Below, piece by piece: positions 20,187 through 30,591 of a stretch of DNA of 64,000 nt. The stretch is from Haematococcus lacustris (taxonomy: Eukaryota; Chlorophyta; Chlorophyceae; Chlamydomonadales; Haematococcaceae). The stretch covers positions 527,157 through 591,156 of the forward strand of contig JASKMD010000010.1 of assembly GCA_030144725.1 (NCBI GenBank), written 5' to 3'. Each line of letters opens with the position of its first letter. The first letter of the stretch is position 1. A program made the translations under genes and the position numbers. A model generated the notes under the pieces. It saw only the letters and a list, made by a program, of their open reading frames with translations, made no database searches and was not told where the DNA came from.

Positions 20187-22145
20187 ATGGAAGAAGCGGC
20201 CCTCTGCTCGTCGGGAGCACTGCAGGCGGACCTCGGATTACCAGATGACCGCTTTGTGAGTCCGCGTTGCTCGACCAGCGGACCTGACTGTGCACGAAAG
20301 GCATGAATCTCCATCGCCATACCACGCCGCGATCCAGCGGTTGCTCTGCTGTTTTGTGATACGCCCCTGCTATACCTCCCTTCCTTGCAGGACCTGAAGG
20401 AAACCGGCCTCCCTTTGCACACAGAGCGAACCATGAGCAGCCAGGTGCGCACGACAGGCACACTTTGACTGCTGCTGCCATCTGCAACGGTTGAGAAGCG
20501 GCCAAGCGTATGGAGTGCAGATGCATCAGAACAGAACACAAGTAGTTGATGACTTTGCAGGCTGGCACGCTCTCCACGCTTTGCACACTCTTCACCGCCT
20601 ACTGAGTTGTGGTGTTGCTCACACTCTGCAGGCTGCACCACCCATGGATCCCTGCAGCCCTGCAGCTCTGCAGCAGCCAGACATGGAGGAGAGGTGCAGG
20701 CGCAGCCAGGGACCTAAGGCCGGCAGTGCAGCGGAGGCACCCCCAGCAGCAGAATCCTCTGCCCCTGCAACCTCCCTGCTGGACCTGCCTGCTGCGCTCC
20801 TGAATGACATCATTAGCCAGGCCATGAAGCTGGGGCCAGCCGGAGCCCTGGCCTGCACCTGCTCAGATTTCTTGCTGAGGGTCCTGCAGCTCATCCCAGC
20901 CTTACTCATCAAGGCAGACAGCCAGTGGTGCAAGCAGCTGCTCTCACCCCGTATCGCCGCTGCCCTGCAAGCCAGGACCAGCAAGCTGGCGCTGACCTTG
21001 CAGCAGTCTGAAGCCCAGGCCAGTAGGCACTACGCTGAGGTGCTGGAGAACATCCTGACAGCGCTCGGCAGCTGTGCATCCGTGGAGGCTTGCAAGCTCA
21101 GCAGCAGTGCAGCTCCACGCCAGCTAGAGCTCCCCGGCTCCCACCGCAGACCTGGCTACGACGTGTTCATGCTGCACGACATGGTCAGCGTCAGAGACGC
21201 TGGCCGCGCCTGTCGCACTGTGGACCTGGACTGCACGCTCGGCCTTGCCCGGTGCCTGTGGGCCAGCTTCCCTGGCCTGACTGCCCTCACCCTGACCGGC
21301 TACTCCGTCACTTGCACCGCTCTGGCCGACCTGCTCTCCCACCCACAGCTGTCCCTCTCGCTGCAGCAGCTGGACCTCCTTGGCACCACCATCCTGCCGC
21401 CAGAGCAGCCTGGGCCAGGGGCAGCGGCCCTTGCAAGGATGTTTGACAGGTGTAGGCTCAAGCAACTGAGCTTGAACAGCATCAGCAGGCAGCTGGCCCT
21501 GCCCAACGTGCAGCCCCTGGCGCAGTTCTTGACACACCTGACCGTGGTGTCTGACTGGTATATCCTACTACATACTATATCCTACAAAGCAGCGCTTTGC
21601 CTATTGACCGAGCTGCAGTACCTCTGCATCTTTAAGCTAAATAGCACCGAGGGCCTGACGGAGGATCTGCTGCAGTATCTGCCCTGCCTGCGCACCCTGC
21701 ACCTGCCCAAACCCGGATCGATGACGAGCATCAGCTGGATGCCTTGCTGGCAGCCACCCAGCTGGTCAGCGTGCAGCTGGAGTCTGTCAAGAGGCTCGGC
21801 AGCTCGCGTGCAGCAGCGCCCTGCAGCTGGCGGCGGCTGCAGCTGACTGGCGACATAGACTGTGCTGTCGCTGCCTACCTGCCGTTGCATTCCCTCACCC
21901 AACCCTTGGTAGTGGATGGACTTCAGATCAGCTCCGACACCCCCGATATCTCAGCGCTAGCGTCATCTGCAGCGAGAAACCTAAGACAGTCCTGTAAGGT
22001 GCGAGTGGAGATCAAATGGCTGAAGCTGAACCTGAAACGGGACCGGGAGAACCACAAGCTCAGAGAACTGGACTGGCTACGTTACCTGGATGACCTAGGC
22101 TACACACATGCTTTCCTGAGCCACGCACAGGATTTCAGTGCAGCT
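20187..22145 (+). CDS. F-box/LRR-like gene, copy 2 (frameshifted, runs into the gap)
   Basis: Three exons join in phase: 20187-20255 (MEEAALCSSGALQADLGLPD), 20391-20444, and from 20632 onward. Donors GTGAGT and GTGCGC and acceptors TTGCAG and CTGCAG support this model. Exon 3 starts AAPPMDPCSPAALQQP, then has an F-box-like segment (LLDLPAALLNDIISQAMKLG, ending CTCSDFLLRVLQ), followed by leucine-rich repeats (for example LTALTLTGYSVTCTALADLL and LLTELQYLCIFKLNS). Near 21710 one base is missing relative to copy 1 (copy 1 reads ...CAGACCGACGTTGATGACG), so the frame stops at 21846. The original frame is open again from 21744 to the gap with an extra C-terminal region (LKLNLKRDRENHKLRELDWL) not found in copy 1. 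It may be a pseudogene or carry a sequencing error. A ubiquitin-ligase substrate receptor role is inference from the weak F-box. Confidence 0.55.
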
Positions 22146-22645
22146 NNNNNNNNNNNNNNNNNNNNNNNNNNNNNNNNNNNNNNNNNNNNNNNNNNNNNNN
22201 NNNNNNNNNNNNNNNNNNNNNNNNNNNNNNNNNNNNNNNNNNNNNNNNNNNNNNNNNNNNNNNNNNNNNNNNNNNNNNNNNNNNNNNNNNNNNNNNNNNN
22301 NNNNNNNNNNNNNNNNNNNNNNNNNNNNNNNNNNNNNNNNNNNNNNNNNNNNNNNNNNNNNNNNNNNNNNNNNNNNNNNNNNNNNNNNNNNNNNNNNNNN
22401 NNNNNNNNNNNNNNNNNNNNNNNNNNNNNNNNNNNNNNNNNNNNNNNNNNNNNNNNNNNNNNNNNNNNNNNNNNNNNNNNNNNNNNNNNNNNNNNNNNNN
22501 NNNNNNNNNNNNNNNNNNNNNNNNNNNNNNNNNNNNNNNNNNNNNNNNNNNNNNNNNNNNNNNNNNNNNNNNNNNNNNNNNNNNNNNNNNNNNNNNNNNN
22601 NNNNNNNNNNNNNNNNNNNNNNNNNNNNNNNNNNNNNNNNNNNNN
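22146..22645. other. Assembly gap of 500 N
   Basis: Exactly 500 unknown bases, the usual placeholder for a gap of unknown size. The 3' end of the plus-strand LRR-like gene and the 3' end of a minus-strand gene both disappear into it. Confidence 0.98.
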
Positions 22646-22995
22646 CGCGATTACGCGGAGCTGAGAATGGATGCCGGCCCGCAGCTGGAAATGGGCCAGT
22701 AGCTTGCGCCTCGTCTTCTTGCAGCCGCGCAGCACAGCGCCACCCGGGACTTTGATCACCTGCAGGCAATTACGATCAAAATATTGACAGGCCGGCAATG
22801 CGGGGACACCGATAATGCGGGGACACGAGCAGGCATACAAGGCGGGGGTACCTGTCGGCGCTGGGTGTTCCATTCAGCCCTTCGCTCCTCGCGTTGTTTG
22901 GCTGGAGGGACGCTAGGACCTGCGCTGGCATGAACAGAAGCGATGTGAGCAGCGCGGAGCTCACCGGACTGCACAGTTGCAGCGGACCACACCAC
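22646..22995 (-). CDS. Partial minus-strand gene, two exons visible
   Basis: Reading the minus strand, an exon ends at 22852 with ...EERRAEWNTQRRQ and a GTACCC donor. The next exon starts at 22759 after CCTGCAG and reads VIKVPGGAVLRGCKKTRRKL to the gap edge at 22646. The two join in phase 0. The exposed part is strongly basic and non-repetitive, as in a nucleic-acid-binding or ribosomal-type protein, but I do not recognise the family. The 5' limit is uncertain: an acceptor (ACTGTGCAG) near 22977 may mark the start of the first visible exon. Confidence 0.4.
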
Positions 22996-23149
22996 GACTA
23001 CGACGAACCTCGTTTACGCGGGCTTTCAATCGGAAGCGGATCTTGCTCCGCGGCACTGGGCCGCTTCCTCGGAGGCATTGCGCCACTAGGCTCATATCAG
23101 CTAACACCTGCTGAGCTCCTAATTATACCCAGGGGGCGATGTCACTCGT

Positions 23150-24470
23150 TCTCATATGCCCAAAGGGCACTCCGACCAAAGGGCAAAGGGCACTCCGACC
23201 AAAGCCTGCACTAGCACAGGGACTTCAGGGACAGCAGCGACAGCAGCGACAGCCAGCGAACAGGTCAGCGGCAAAGCCCACCACTGATGCAGGCTGCTTA
23301 GGTGGGCCAGGGCCTTGCTATCTATAGTGCCCCACACTGTCCCTGCGCCTGGGGGAGGGCTGGGAAGTAGGGGGTAAGGGGGTAAGGGGGGGGCTGTGCT
23401 GGCGGGTGTTGGGTGTGGGGCAAGGCTGGATTGGTGAGGGGGGTTGCTTCCACCAGGGGGTGCATGGTGGGGCTGGTACACCATGCTGGGTGAGGGCGCT
23501 GAGCTGTTGAGGGCGTCGCCGCTGCTGCTGCTGCGGAAGCTGGAGGTGCGGAAGGGTGCCATGGCGTTGGTTGTCATCAGCTGCCGCTCCTCTGAACAGC
23601 CGGGCAGTCTGGGTAGAGCCCCTGGCCAATGGTCGAGCACACAGGGCGTTTTCAAACACCTTGCCTTGCACCAAGCACCAAGGTTGTTCGGTGTTGCTCC
23701 CACCACCTGTGCGCCACTGGCAGTGCTGGTGCCATGGGAGCACTGCCATTGATCTCCAGGCCCAAGCAATGCTGAGTGCTGTGGCGTGTTGAGGGGTGAG
23801 GGGTGCTGTGGCCGTTGAGGGGTATGACCGGCCTGCCTGGCCTTGCATGCCAGGGTGCACTGGGCTGTCGGCCAGCGGGCCCTCCTGCTTGCTGCAAACG
23901 TACACAGCAGTCGTGAGGGCAGAGGGGTGTGAGCCCCCACCCCACCCCTTGCCCCTCCCCCTGTCTCTTCCCATGCACCACTGGGAGCTGGCACCATGGA
24001 CAAGGCTGGATTGGTGAGGGGGGTTGCTTCTACCGGGGGGTGCACAGGCCGGAGCCTGCCGCGTTCCCCAGTTGCCCAGTCCTCTGCCCACTGACATCTA
24101 GCGCAAGCGGCCAAAGTGCCCAGGACTGGTCGGTTTGTGCTGCGCAGGGTGGGCCTGTGCTGGGTGTGGGGCCTGCAGTGGCTGGGCTGGCTGCTGGCTG
24201 CTGCACCGTGCTTGGTGTTGTGGGGGGCTGGGTGGCTGCATTGCTCTGCGCTGGCCCCTTTGAGCATGAACTGAAGCTGAAGGCCACAAGCCACCAAAGC
24301 CCTCCATGGCCTGCTGCAGCTCTGCTGGCTGGGCTTGCTGAGCAGGCTGCTGGTTCGTGCGGTGGGTAACGAGCTGCCACCTAGAAGCATAGCCAGCCGG
24401 GATAGTGCCGCCACTCGTGTAAAAGATGCCACTATTGGTGCCACCCAAGGGTACTTTTTTTTTGGCTAGT
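23150..24470 (-). CDS. Possible minus-strand gene for a Pro/Gln/Ser-rich protein, structure unresolved
   Basis: Long open frames on the minus strand include a stretch starting LGGTNSGIFYTSGGTIPAGY (about 24450) followed by a Gln/Pro/His-rich region ending at TAG 24098. A Ser/Pro-rich stretch near 23340-23570 begins FRTSSFRSSSSGDALNSSAP. Composition suggests coding exons of a low-complexity protein, but I cannot join them with confidence. A ~42 bp direct repeat (AGGCTGGATTGGTGAGGGG...) occurs at about 23424 and 24003. The 5' side abuts the left end of the mobile element at 24529, so a host gene may have been interrupted. Confidence 0.25.
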
Positions 24471-24584
24471 TGGCTTCCTTTGTCCATTTGCAAGCCAACG
24501 CACTTGAAAAAAAAAATCAACTCCCAATGGTTGATGAGATACCGTGTGCCTGTCATTCAGTGTTGAATGCCAAGGCTTAATGCC

Positions 24585-24920
24585 TATCAGTACTTACTGC
24601 TTGTCAGTACTGAATTCTTATCAGTACTGAATACTTGTCAGTACTGACAGCTTGTCAGTACTGAAAACTTATCAGTACTGAAAACTTGTCAGTACTGAAT
24701 ACTTTTCAGTACTGACTGCTTGTCAGTAATGAATGCTTGTCAGTACTGAATGACCATACTTTATGACAACTGGCCTGTCAGTACTGACTGCCTGTCAGCA
24801 CTGAATACCGTTGAGTGCTGAATGACCGTCACATCCGACAAATGGACTGTCAGTACTGATAATTATTCAGTACTGACAGTTGGTAACTCATCAATAAATG
24901 CCTGTCAGTACTGAATAACT
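24585..24920. repeat. Left subterminal array, CAGTACTG core
   Basis: About 18-20 copies of a unit near 17 bp, typically CTTGTCAGTACTGAATA, each centred on the perfect palindrome CAGTACTG. Spacers vary (AAAC, ATAC, TGCT). Related to, but not identical with, the array at 28411-29810. Confidence 0.85.
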
Positions 24921-24937
24921 GTCACAAGTATGTCTGT

Positions 24938-25220
24938 GGGGCTAGGGGTAGGGCTAGGGTTAGGGCTACGGCTAGGGTTAGGGCTAGGGTTAGGGCTAGG
25001 GTTAGGGCTAGGGTTAGGGTTAGGGCTAGGGTTAGGGTTAGGGTTAGGGTTAGGGCTAGGGTTAGGGATAGGCATGGTCGTGAGGATGAGGTTGGGTTAG
25101 GGTTAGGGTTAGGGTTAGGGTTAGGGTTAGGGCTAGGGCTAGGGCTAGGGCTAGGGCTAGGGCTAGGGCTAGGGCTAGGGCTAGGGCTAGGGCTAGGGCT
25201 AGGGCTAGGGCTAAGGCTAG
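24938..25220. repeat. Telomere-like (GGGTTA / GGGCTA) array
   Basis: About 45 hexamers of GGGYTA, the first half mostly mixed and the last half pure GGGCTA, interrupted once at about 25068-25098. GGGTTA is the human-type telomere repeat and GGGCTA differs by one transition. It lies just downstream of the minus-strand gene ending at 25328 and is inverted relative to the array at 26309-26669. Confidence 0.85.
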
Positions 25221-25327
25221 AGTCGGAGCTATGGATCTGGGAAGGAGAATTGATAGCATCAGCGATTACATTTGCATCACCGGTATTGCAATACATTTAA
25301 GGCATGCAAGCAATTGTCGTGTAGTGT

Positions 25328-26047
25328 TCAGTTGTGGCTGCTGTATGGGACAAAGTACATATCACCTTGACCCTCCTTGTGTGGGAATGCAGACACAAAT
25401 AAGTTGTTGAATTGCTCTCCATTGACTGCATACCAAGAGTCTGGGCCAACACCTCCATACAAGGTGCTCTTCCTTCTGCCCACATGGCTTTGGCGTGGAA
25501 CTTGCGCTTCTTGAGTGGCCGGCTGAGCCCCCTGGCTGACTGTTCGGCCTGATCGCCGTGCCTGGGATGCTGCATTCCCAGGAACGACGACCTCTGGGCT
25601 TGCGATGACCTCTGCAGGAGCTGGTGCTGGTGGCACTTGCTGTGGCTGCTGCTGCTGTACTGGCATGGGTGCTAGTGGAATACCACGCGCAACCGTGAAG
25701 TGCTCTGGCATATTAGGTACAGTGGCCATGGTGAACAAGCGAGTGATAGCAAGGCGCAATACCAACTCAGGGCGGTGCGGATGCTGCACCCGCACCCAAA
25801 ACTGAATGTGGGAGGCATACTCAACCTCCCTCTGGGCATCAATGCCCTCGAGGAATGTAGCCTGTGCCCAGCAGTTGTTGCGGACCACAGCACGGCCATA
25901 GTGGCAACTGTGGACCAGCAGCCCCCTGCACTGAGCCCGCTTGAAGTACGCCACCTGCCCAGGACAAGCCGCTGAGCTGTTGCCACGGCTGTCCTGGGCT
26001 GGGGCAGGGGAGAACACCGAATTGATGCAGGATAACACATATTCCAC
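25328..26047 (-). CDS. Transposase-like C-terminal protein, element 1
   Basis: The frame encodes up to 239 residues and shares domain order and motifs with the gene at 32403-33597. A YFKRAQCRG...-type segment is followed by SHIQFWVRVQHP (there GHVQFWVRLEHP), then LRLAITRLF (there LRLAVSRIF), a Pro/Gln/Ala linker with a basic RRSGR/RKSRR patch, and a final globular block ending DMYFVPYSSHN (there RMYFVPANSLS). An acceptor-like CCCCTGCCCCAG near 25990 suggests this is the last exon of a larger gene, but any upstream exons would overlap the divergent plus-strand gene, so the rest is probably lost. A TGTAA on this strand at 25270-25266 lies ~60 bases after the stop. By comparison with CACTA/TNP2-type transposons such a C-terminal exon would follow the catalytic domain; that is inference. 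Confidence 0.55.
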   Translation of the reverse strand: MEYVLSCINSVFSPAPAQDSRGNSSAACPGQVAYFKRAQCRGLLVHSCHYGRAVVRNNCWAQATFLEGIDAQREVEYASHIQFWVRVQHPHRPELVLRLAITRLFTMATVPNMPEHFTVARGIPLAPMPVQQQQPQQVPPAPAPAEVIASPEVVVPGNAASQARRSGRTVSQGAQPATQEAQVPRQSHVGRRKSTLYGGVGPDSWYAVNGEQFNNLFVSAFPHKEGQGDMYFVPYSSHN

Positions 26048-26065
26048 AGACGTGGATCATTACAT

Positions 26066-28235
26066 ATGGTCTTTGCACTGATTGGGATGCAGGCGGCGGC
26101 ACAGACATTGGTTGAGGTCTCAGGGGGGGCAGCATCAGCTCCAGCCCAAGCAGTGCACACTGGCAAGAGACGAGGTCGGTCTCAGAATTTGCCAGCTACG
26201 TCAGCAGCGACATCTTCACAGACACCCCATCAGCCTACTCGTCGCGGCAAGTCTAAAAAGGCTAAGCAAGAGGAGGACAACGAGCAGGTAAGATTACCAT
26301 AATGAGCAGCCCTAGCCCTAGCCCTAGCCCTAGCCCTAGCCCTAGCCCTAGCCCTAGCCCTAGCCCTAGCCCTAGCCCTAGCCCTAACCCTAGCCCTAGC
26401 CCTAGCCTAGCCCTAGCCTAGCCCTAGCCCTAACCCTAGCCCTAACCCTAGCCCTAGCCCTAACCCTAACCCTAACCCAAACCCATCCCCACGTCCATGC
26501 CTATCCTTCACCCTAGCCCTAGCCCTAGCCCTAGCCCTAGCCCTAGCCCTAGCCCTAGCCCTAGCCCTAGCCCTAGCCCTAGCCCTAGCCCTAGCCCTAG
26601 CCCTAGCCCTAGCCCTAGCCCTAGCCCTAGCCCTAGCCCTAGCCCTAGCCCTAGCCCTAGCCCTAGCCCACGGGTTGTATGTGCATGCTCTATTTGTGAT
26701 GCCTACAGTGGTTTTCACCAGTCTATGCCAACGGCAATGACCTGGTGCCTCTGGTGGAGGACCCACAGAAGTGGCGTGAGACTGTGGAGGCACACGGCGT
26801 TGCCAGGACACAGCTCCCTGCAGATCTCCTCCCTACCCTGAAAATGGTGTGGGCCTTACAGCTGTTAGCTCTGCAGTTTGGCAGGGCAATCTTCAAAGAC
26901 CTCCAGCTATGTGACACCCTCTACAAAACAGCGATCAAGCAGGGGGAGCCCCATGTGCAGTACGGCAGTGGCCAGCGCCTTCAGATGCCGTTCACTACGG
27001 CCAATGAGGATGGCAGCCTACCTGACATTGTATCCATGTCAGGCTGCAAGTCCGCCCGGGCTATACGCAGTATCCAGGCACAGCAGCGCATGGCAGCCCA
27101 GGGGGGAGTGAAAGGAGCAGCAGCCCGGCGGAAGCTGAACCAGTGGGCGACAGCATTTGACATTGCCGGCCCTTACCTCACCCGTTTGCAGCAGTTTGCT
27201 TCAGACTTATCACAGATCACGCTGCGGGGTGGCACAGTGCTGGTAAATGACGCCAAGTATGGCCGGAACGTGGAGGGTACTGACTTGCCCCGAGTGGAAG
27301 CCACGGGGTTGGTAGCCGCACAGGCTCTGCATGTGGACGTGGACCCAGACCCTAGCAAGGACAACACGCGCCCTGCTACTCTGCCCCCCACACCCACCGC
27401 AGCTGCCACTCCTCAGCTCCCTCCCCCTGGCCCGTCCACCTCATCACCAGCATGTCCCCCTCCACCGCCCAACCCCCCTACACCAGCAGCAGCAGCAGGA
27501 GCAGCAGGAGCGGTACAAAGCAGCAGCCTTCCTCCCCCCACAGCCCCCCCCGCCTCAGCTGCTGCAGCACCAACAGCAGCAGCACCTGGTGTGCCCCCTG
27601 TCTTCAGGTGGGGGCGTGATGGCTTGGTGCAGATCATAGCACTAGAGTTGACACGAGTGCTGGTCATCCCTGACAGCCACCATGAGGTGTTACTTGTGGA
27701 AGCAGTGCGCATGGGGAGAATCACTGAGGATGAGTTCCAAGAGAAGATGGCACAGCTGAGGAAGATGAAGGTATACAGGGTGACCCTGGAACCAGGTCAG
27801 GTGTTAGGTATGCGTGGATACACCATTCATGCAGGGGATGGTGGGCTGAAGGGCGAAGCCTCCACCAGGGTACACTTCTACGGCAGTGAGGGTTATGTCA
27901 GCGATGTCACCTGCTTCGTGTCGTCTTTAGACCAGGCATTCTTGCACCAGTGCCAACCCACCAGCCGTCCCCAGCGTCACCATCAGCAGCACCTCATTTG
28001 GCCAATTGGTCAGGGTGAGGAAGATGGTGGCATCTATGCCACGCCTGAGCCATACTTGCCTCCAGCTTGTGAGCCGGTGGATGATCTGTGGCAGGAGGAT
28101 TGGGCATTGGATGATGGGAAGGTGGATGGTATACTGTTGAACCTGTTGAGCCATGAGGAGGAGGCTGATGCTGCAGAGAAGGCTGAGCAAGAGGCGCAGA
28201 AGCCAGCTAAGCCAAAGCGCAAGCGTCGGGGTTGA
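26066..28235 (+). CDS. Element-borne protein with basic N-terminus and 2OG-oxygenase-like C-terminal fold
   Basis: Exon 1 runs from ATG 26066 (or 26087, or an earlier acceptor) to 26287 and encodes a basic region ([17 protein letters not shown]). The intron 26288-26708 is almost entirely CCCTAG repeats. Exon 2 runs from 26709 ([20 protein letters not shown]) to TGA 28233-28235, in phase with exon 1. A globular, largely helical region is followed by a Pro/Ala-rich linker (about 27360-27600) and a domain with LVIPDSHHE, then [16 protein letters not shown] and RVHFYGSEG. The GSH-, PGD- and H...R-like spacing resembles the double-stranded beta-helix of 2-oxoglutarate/Fe(II) oxygenases, but the first HxD iron ligand is not evident, so activity is doubtful. 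A lysine/arginine C-terminus (KPKRKRRG) could be a nuclear signal. TGTAA at 28256-28260 supports the 3' end. Confidence 0.6.
26309..26669. repeat. Telomere-like (CCCTAG / CCCTAA) array inside an intron
   Basis: About 55 hexamers of CCCTAR with one short interruption at about 26467-26510. It fills the intron 26288-26708 of the plus-strand gene and is the reverse complement of the array at 24938-25220. Confidence 0.85.
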
Positions 28236-28410
28236 GTTGCAGGTGGCATACTGCATGTAACTATGGACGTGTGATCAGTGTGCAATAACATTCAAGGTTG
28301 TCATGGGTTAGGTAGTAGCAAGCGCAGGTGTAGGCATTGACGAAGGCTTGTGCTATGTGAGGGCGGGGGTGCCGTGAGACTGCACCACTTCATTCCATAA
28401 GGATTGCAGG

Positions 28411-29810
28411 GTCAGCACTGAATATTAGTATGTCAATGACTGAAATTTAGGTGGTAAGCACTGAAATTGAATCAGGCAGCACTGACAGGTAGTGGGGTCA
28501 GTAAATTAGTCAGTCAGCACTGATAATTAGTCAGTCAGCACTGAAAGTAAGGTAGTCAGCACTGAAAGTAAGGTAGTCAGCACTGTAAGTAAGGTAGTCA
28601 GCACTGACCGCTGGTCAGTCAGCACTGAATAATAACCAGTCAGCACTGAATGTTAACCAGTCAGCACTGACAATGGGTCAGTCAGCACTGACAGTTAGGG
28701 TGTCAGCACTGATAATTAGGTTGTCAGCACTGACAGTTAGGTTGTCAGCACTGACAGCTAGGCTGTCAGCACTGATAATTAGGTAGTCAGCACTGACAGT
28801 TAGGTTGTCAGCACTGATAATTAGGTAGTCAGAACTGACAGTTAGGTTGTCAGCACTGATAATTAGGTAGTCAGCACTGAATATAAGTCAGTCAGCACTG
28901 ACAGTTAAGTTGTCAGCACTGACAGTTAGGTTGTCAGCACTGATAATTAGGTAGTCAGCACTGACAGTTACTTTGTCAGCACTGACAGCTAGGCTGTCAG
29001 CACTGATAATTAGGTAGTCAGCACTGAATATAAGTCAGTCAGCACTGACAGTTAAGTTGTCAGCACTGACAGTTAGGTTGTCAGCACTGATAATTAGGTA
29101 GTCAGCACTGATAACTAGTGAGTCAGCACTGATAATTAGGTAGTCAGCACTGACAATGGGTCAGTCAGCACTGACAGCTAGGGTGTCAGCACTGATAATT
29201 AGGTAGTCAGCACTGATAATTAGGTAGTCAGCACTGCCAATGGGTCAGTCAGCACTGACAGTTAGGTTGTCAGCACTGAATATAAGTCAGTCAGCACTGA
29301 CAATGGGTCAGTCAGCACTGACAGTTAGGGTGTCAGCACTGATAATTAGTGAGTCAGCACTGATAATTAGGTAGTCAGCACTGACAATGGGTCAGTCAGC
29401 ACTGACAGTTAGGGTGTCAGCACTGATAATTAGTCAGTCAGCACTGATAATTAGGTAGTCAGCACTGACAATGGGTCAGTCAGCACTGACAGCTAGGGTG
29501 TCAGCACTGATAATTAGTGAGTCAGCACTGATTATTAGGTAGTCAGCACTGACAATGGGTCAGTCAGCACTGACAGTTAGGGTGTCAGCACTGATAATTA
29601 GGTAGTCAGCACTGATAATTAGGTAGTCAGCACTGACAATGGGTCAGTCAGCACTGATAATTAGGTAGTCAGCACTGACAGTTAGGTTGTCAGCACTGTT
29701 AATTAGGTAGTCAGCACTGAATGTGGGTCAGTCAGTACTGAAAGTTAGGTTGTAAGCACTGACTGTGGGTCAGTCAGCACTGACTTGGGGGTCTGTCAGT
29801 ACTGACAACT
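28411..29810. repeat. Right subterminal array, GTCAGCACTGA core
   Basis: About 65 units of ~20-21 bp, such as TTAGGTAGTCAGCACTGATA, in mixed higher-order order (variants with GACAGTTAGG, GACAATGGGT, AATATAAGTCA). The last few units change to CAGTACTG, matching the left array. Confidence 0.9.
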
Positions 29811-29905
29811 CTGTATCTCCTCAGCCCGATTTTTCCTCGATTTTAGGTTTTCACCATAACTCTTACAATGTTCTAAAAATGCTATGTACCAAGTTTCATG
29901 TCAAA

Positions 29906-30591
29906 ATATTAAACTTTACATGTGCTAGTTTCTACGAGTGGCCAGCATCAGCTCCTCATCCTCCATCAGTGGCCAGGTTCTAGCTCTAACCTGCGACGGC
30001 AGGGGTCCGTGACAGCACGCTGCCATCAGTCGGGATCAAGGCGGCAGGGATGCAGTTGACAGTGGTGCTGCTGCCACCAATGCTGCTGCCGCTGCTATTG
30101 CCGCTTCCAATGCTCCCAATGCTGCTGCTGTTGGGTGGCACAGGCAAGGCACAGCTGTGGAAGCGCAAGGCAGCATGCTCCCACCAGCCTGGCTCAAGGC
30201 GGCAGGGATGCAGTTGTAAGCGTTATAAGTTGTTATAAGTTGTGTATAACAGTTATAAGTTATAACAGTTATAGCGTTATAAGTTGTTATGTAACAGTTG
30301 TAAGTTGTTAGCGGGGTTGGGCGAAATTGGTGCGACTAGCAGCGGAGCTGGCACCATGGACAGGGCCCAGTGGGGCATGCAGCAGCAGGGCCCCTGTGGC
30401 TGAATGATAGGTCTGTGTGCCTTGGGCTGTGAAGATGCAATGATGCCAGGTGTGGACTGCCCTCAGAAGATGCCACTGCTGCTGCTGCCGCCGTTGCTGC
30501 TGCCAACGCTCCTGCTCCCGTCGCCGCTGCTGCTGATGCTGCCGCCTTTCCCAACCCATTCAGTCCTCCCTCACCCCTCCTTCTTGCCCAG
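29906..30591. other. Spacer with short repeats
   Basis: A ~30 bp direct duplication (CAAGGCGGCAGGGATGCAGTTG) occurs at about 30038 and 30194. An AT-rich run of GTTATAAGTT-type repeats lies at about 30217-30310. A GCTGCTGCT-rich stretch (30470-30545) could be the penultimate part of the helicase gene that follows, but no helicase motif is visible in it. Confidence 0.4.

Larger units (their letters stand above)
24529..29905. mobile_element. Large DNA element bordered by CAGTACTG / CAGCACTG arrays (element 1)
   Basis: The left edge (24529-24542, GGTTGATGAGATAC) is the inverse of the right-edge motif GTATCTCCTCAGCC (29813-29826). Inside each edge is an array of short palindrome-cored repeats (24585-24920 left, 28411-29810 right). 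Between the arrays are two divergent genes (25328-26047 minus, 26066-28235 plus) and two inverted telomere-like arrays. The sequence just outside the right array (29813-29905, including CTATGTACCAAG) is related to the right edge of the element ending at 41048. This layout fits a DNA transposon with subterminal repeats of the CACTA or KDZ kind. Class, exact termini and target duplication are not established. Confidence 0.55.

Noticed and set aside
23152..24444. Single 430-codon minus-strand gene
   Set aside because: The frame is long but mixed: parts that look coding lie in different frames, so one uninterrupted gene is unlikely. Kept only as an unresolved low-confidence region.
24938..25220. 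True chromosome end
   Set aside because: The array is internal, has mixed GGGTTA and GGGCTA units, and is followed by genes and an inverted partner array.
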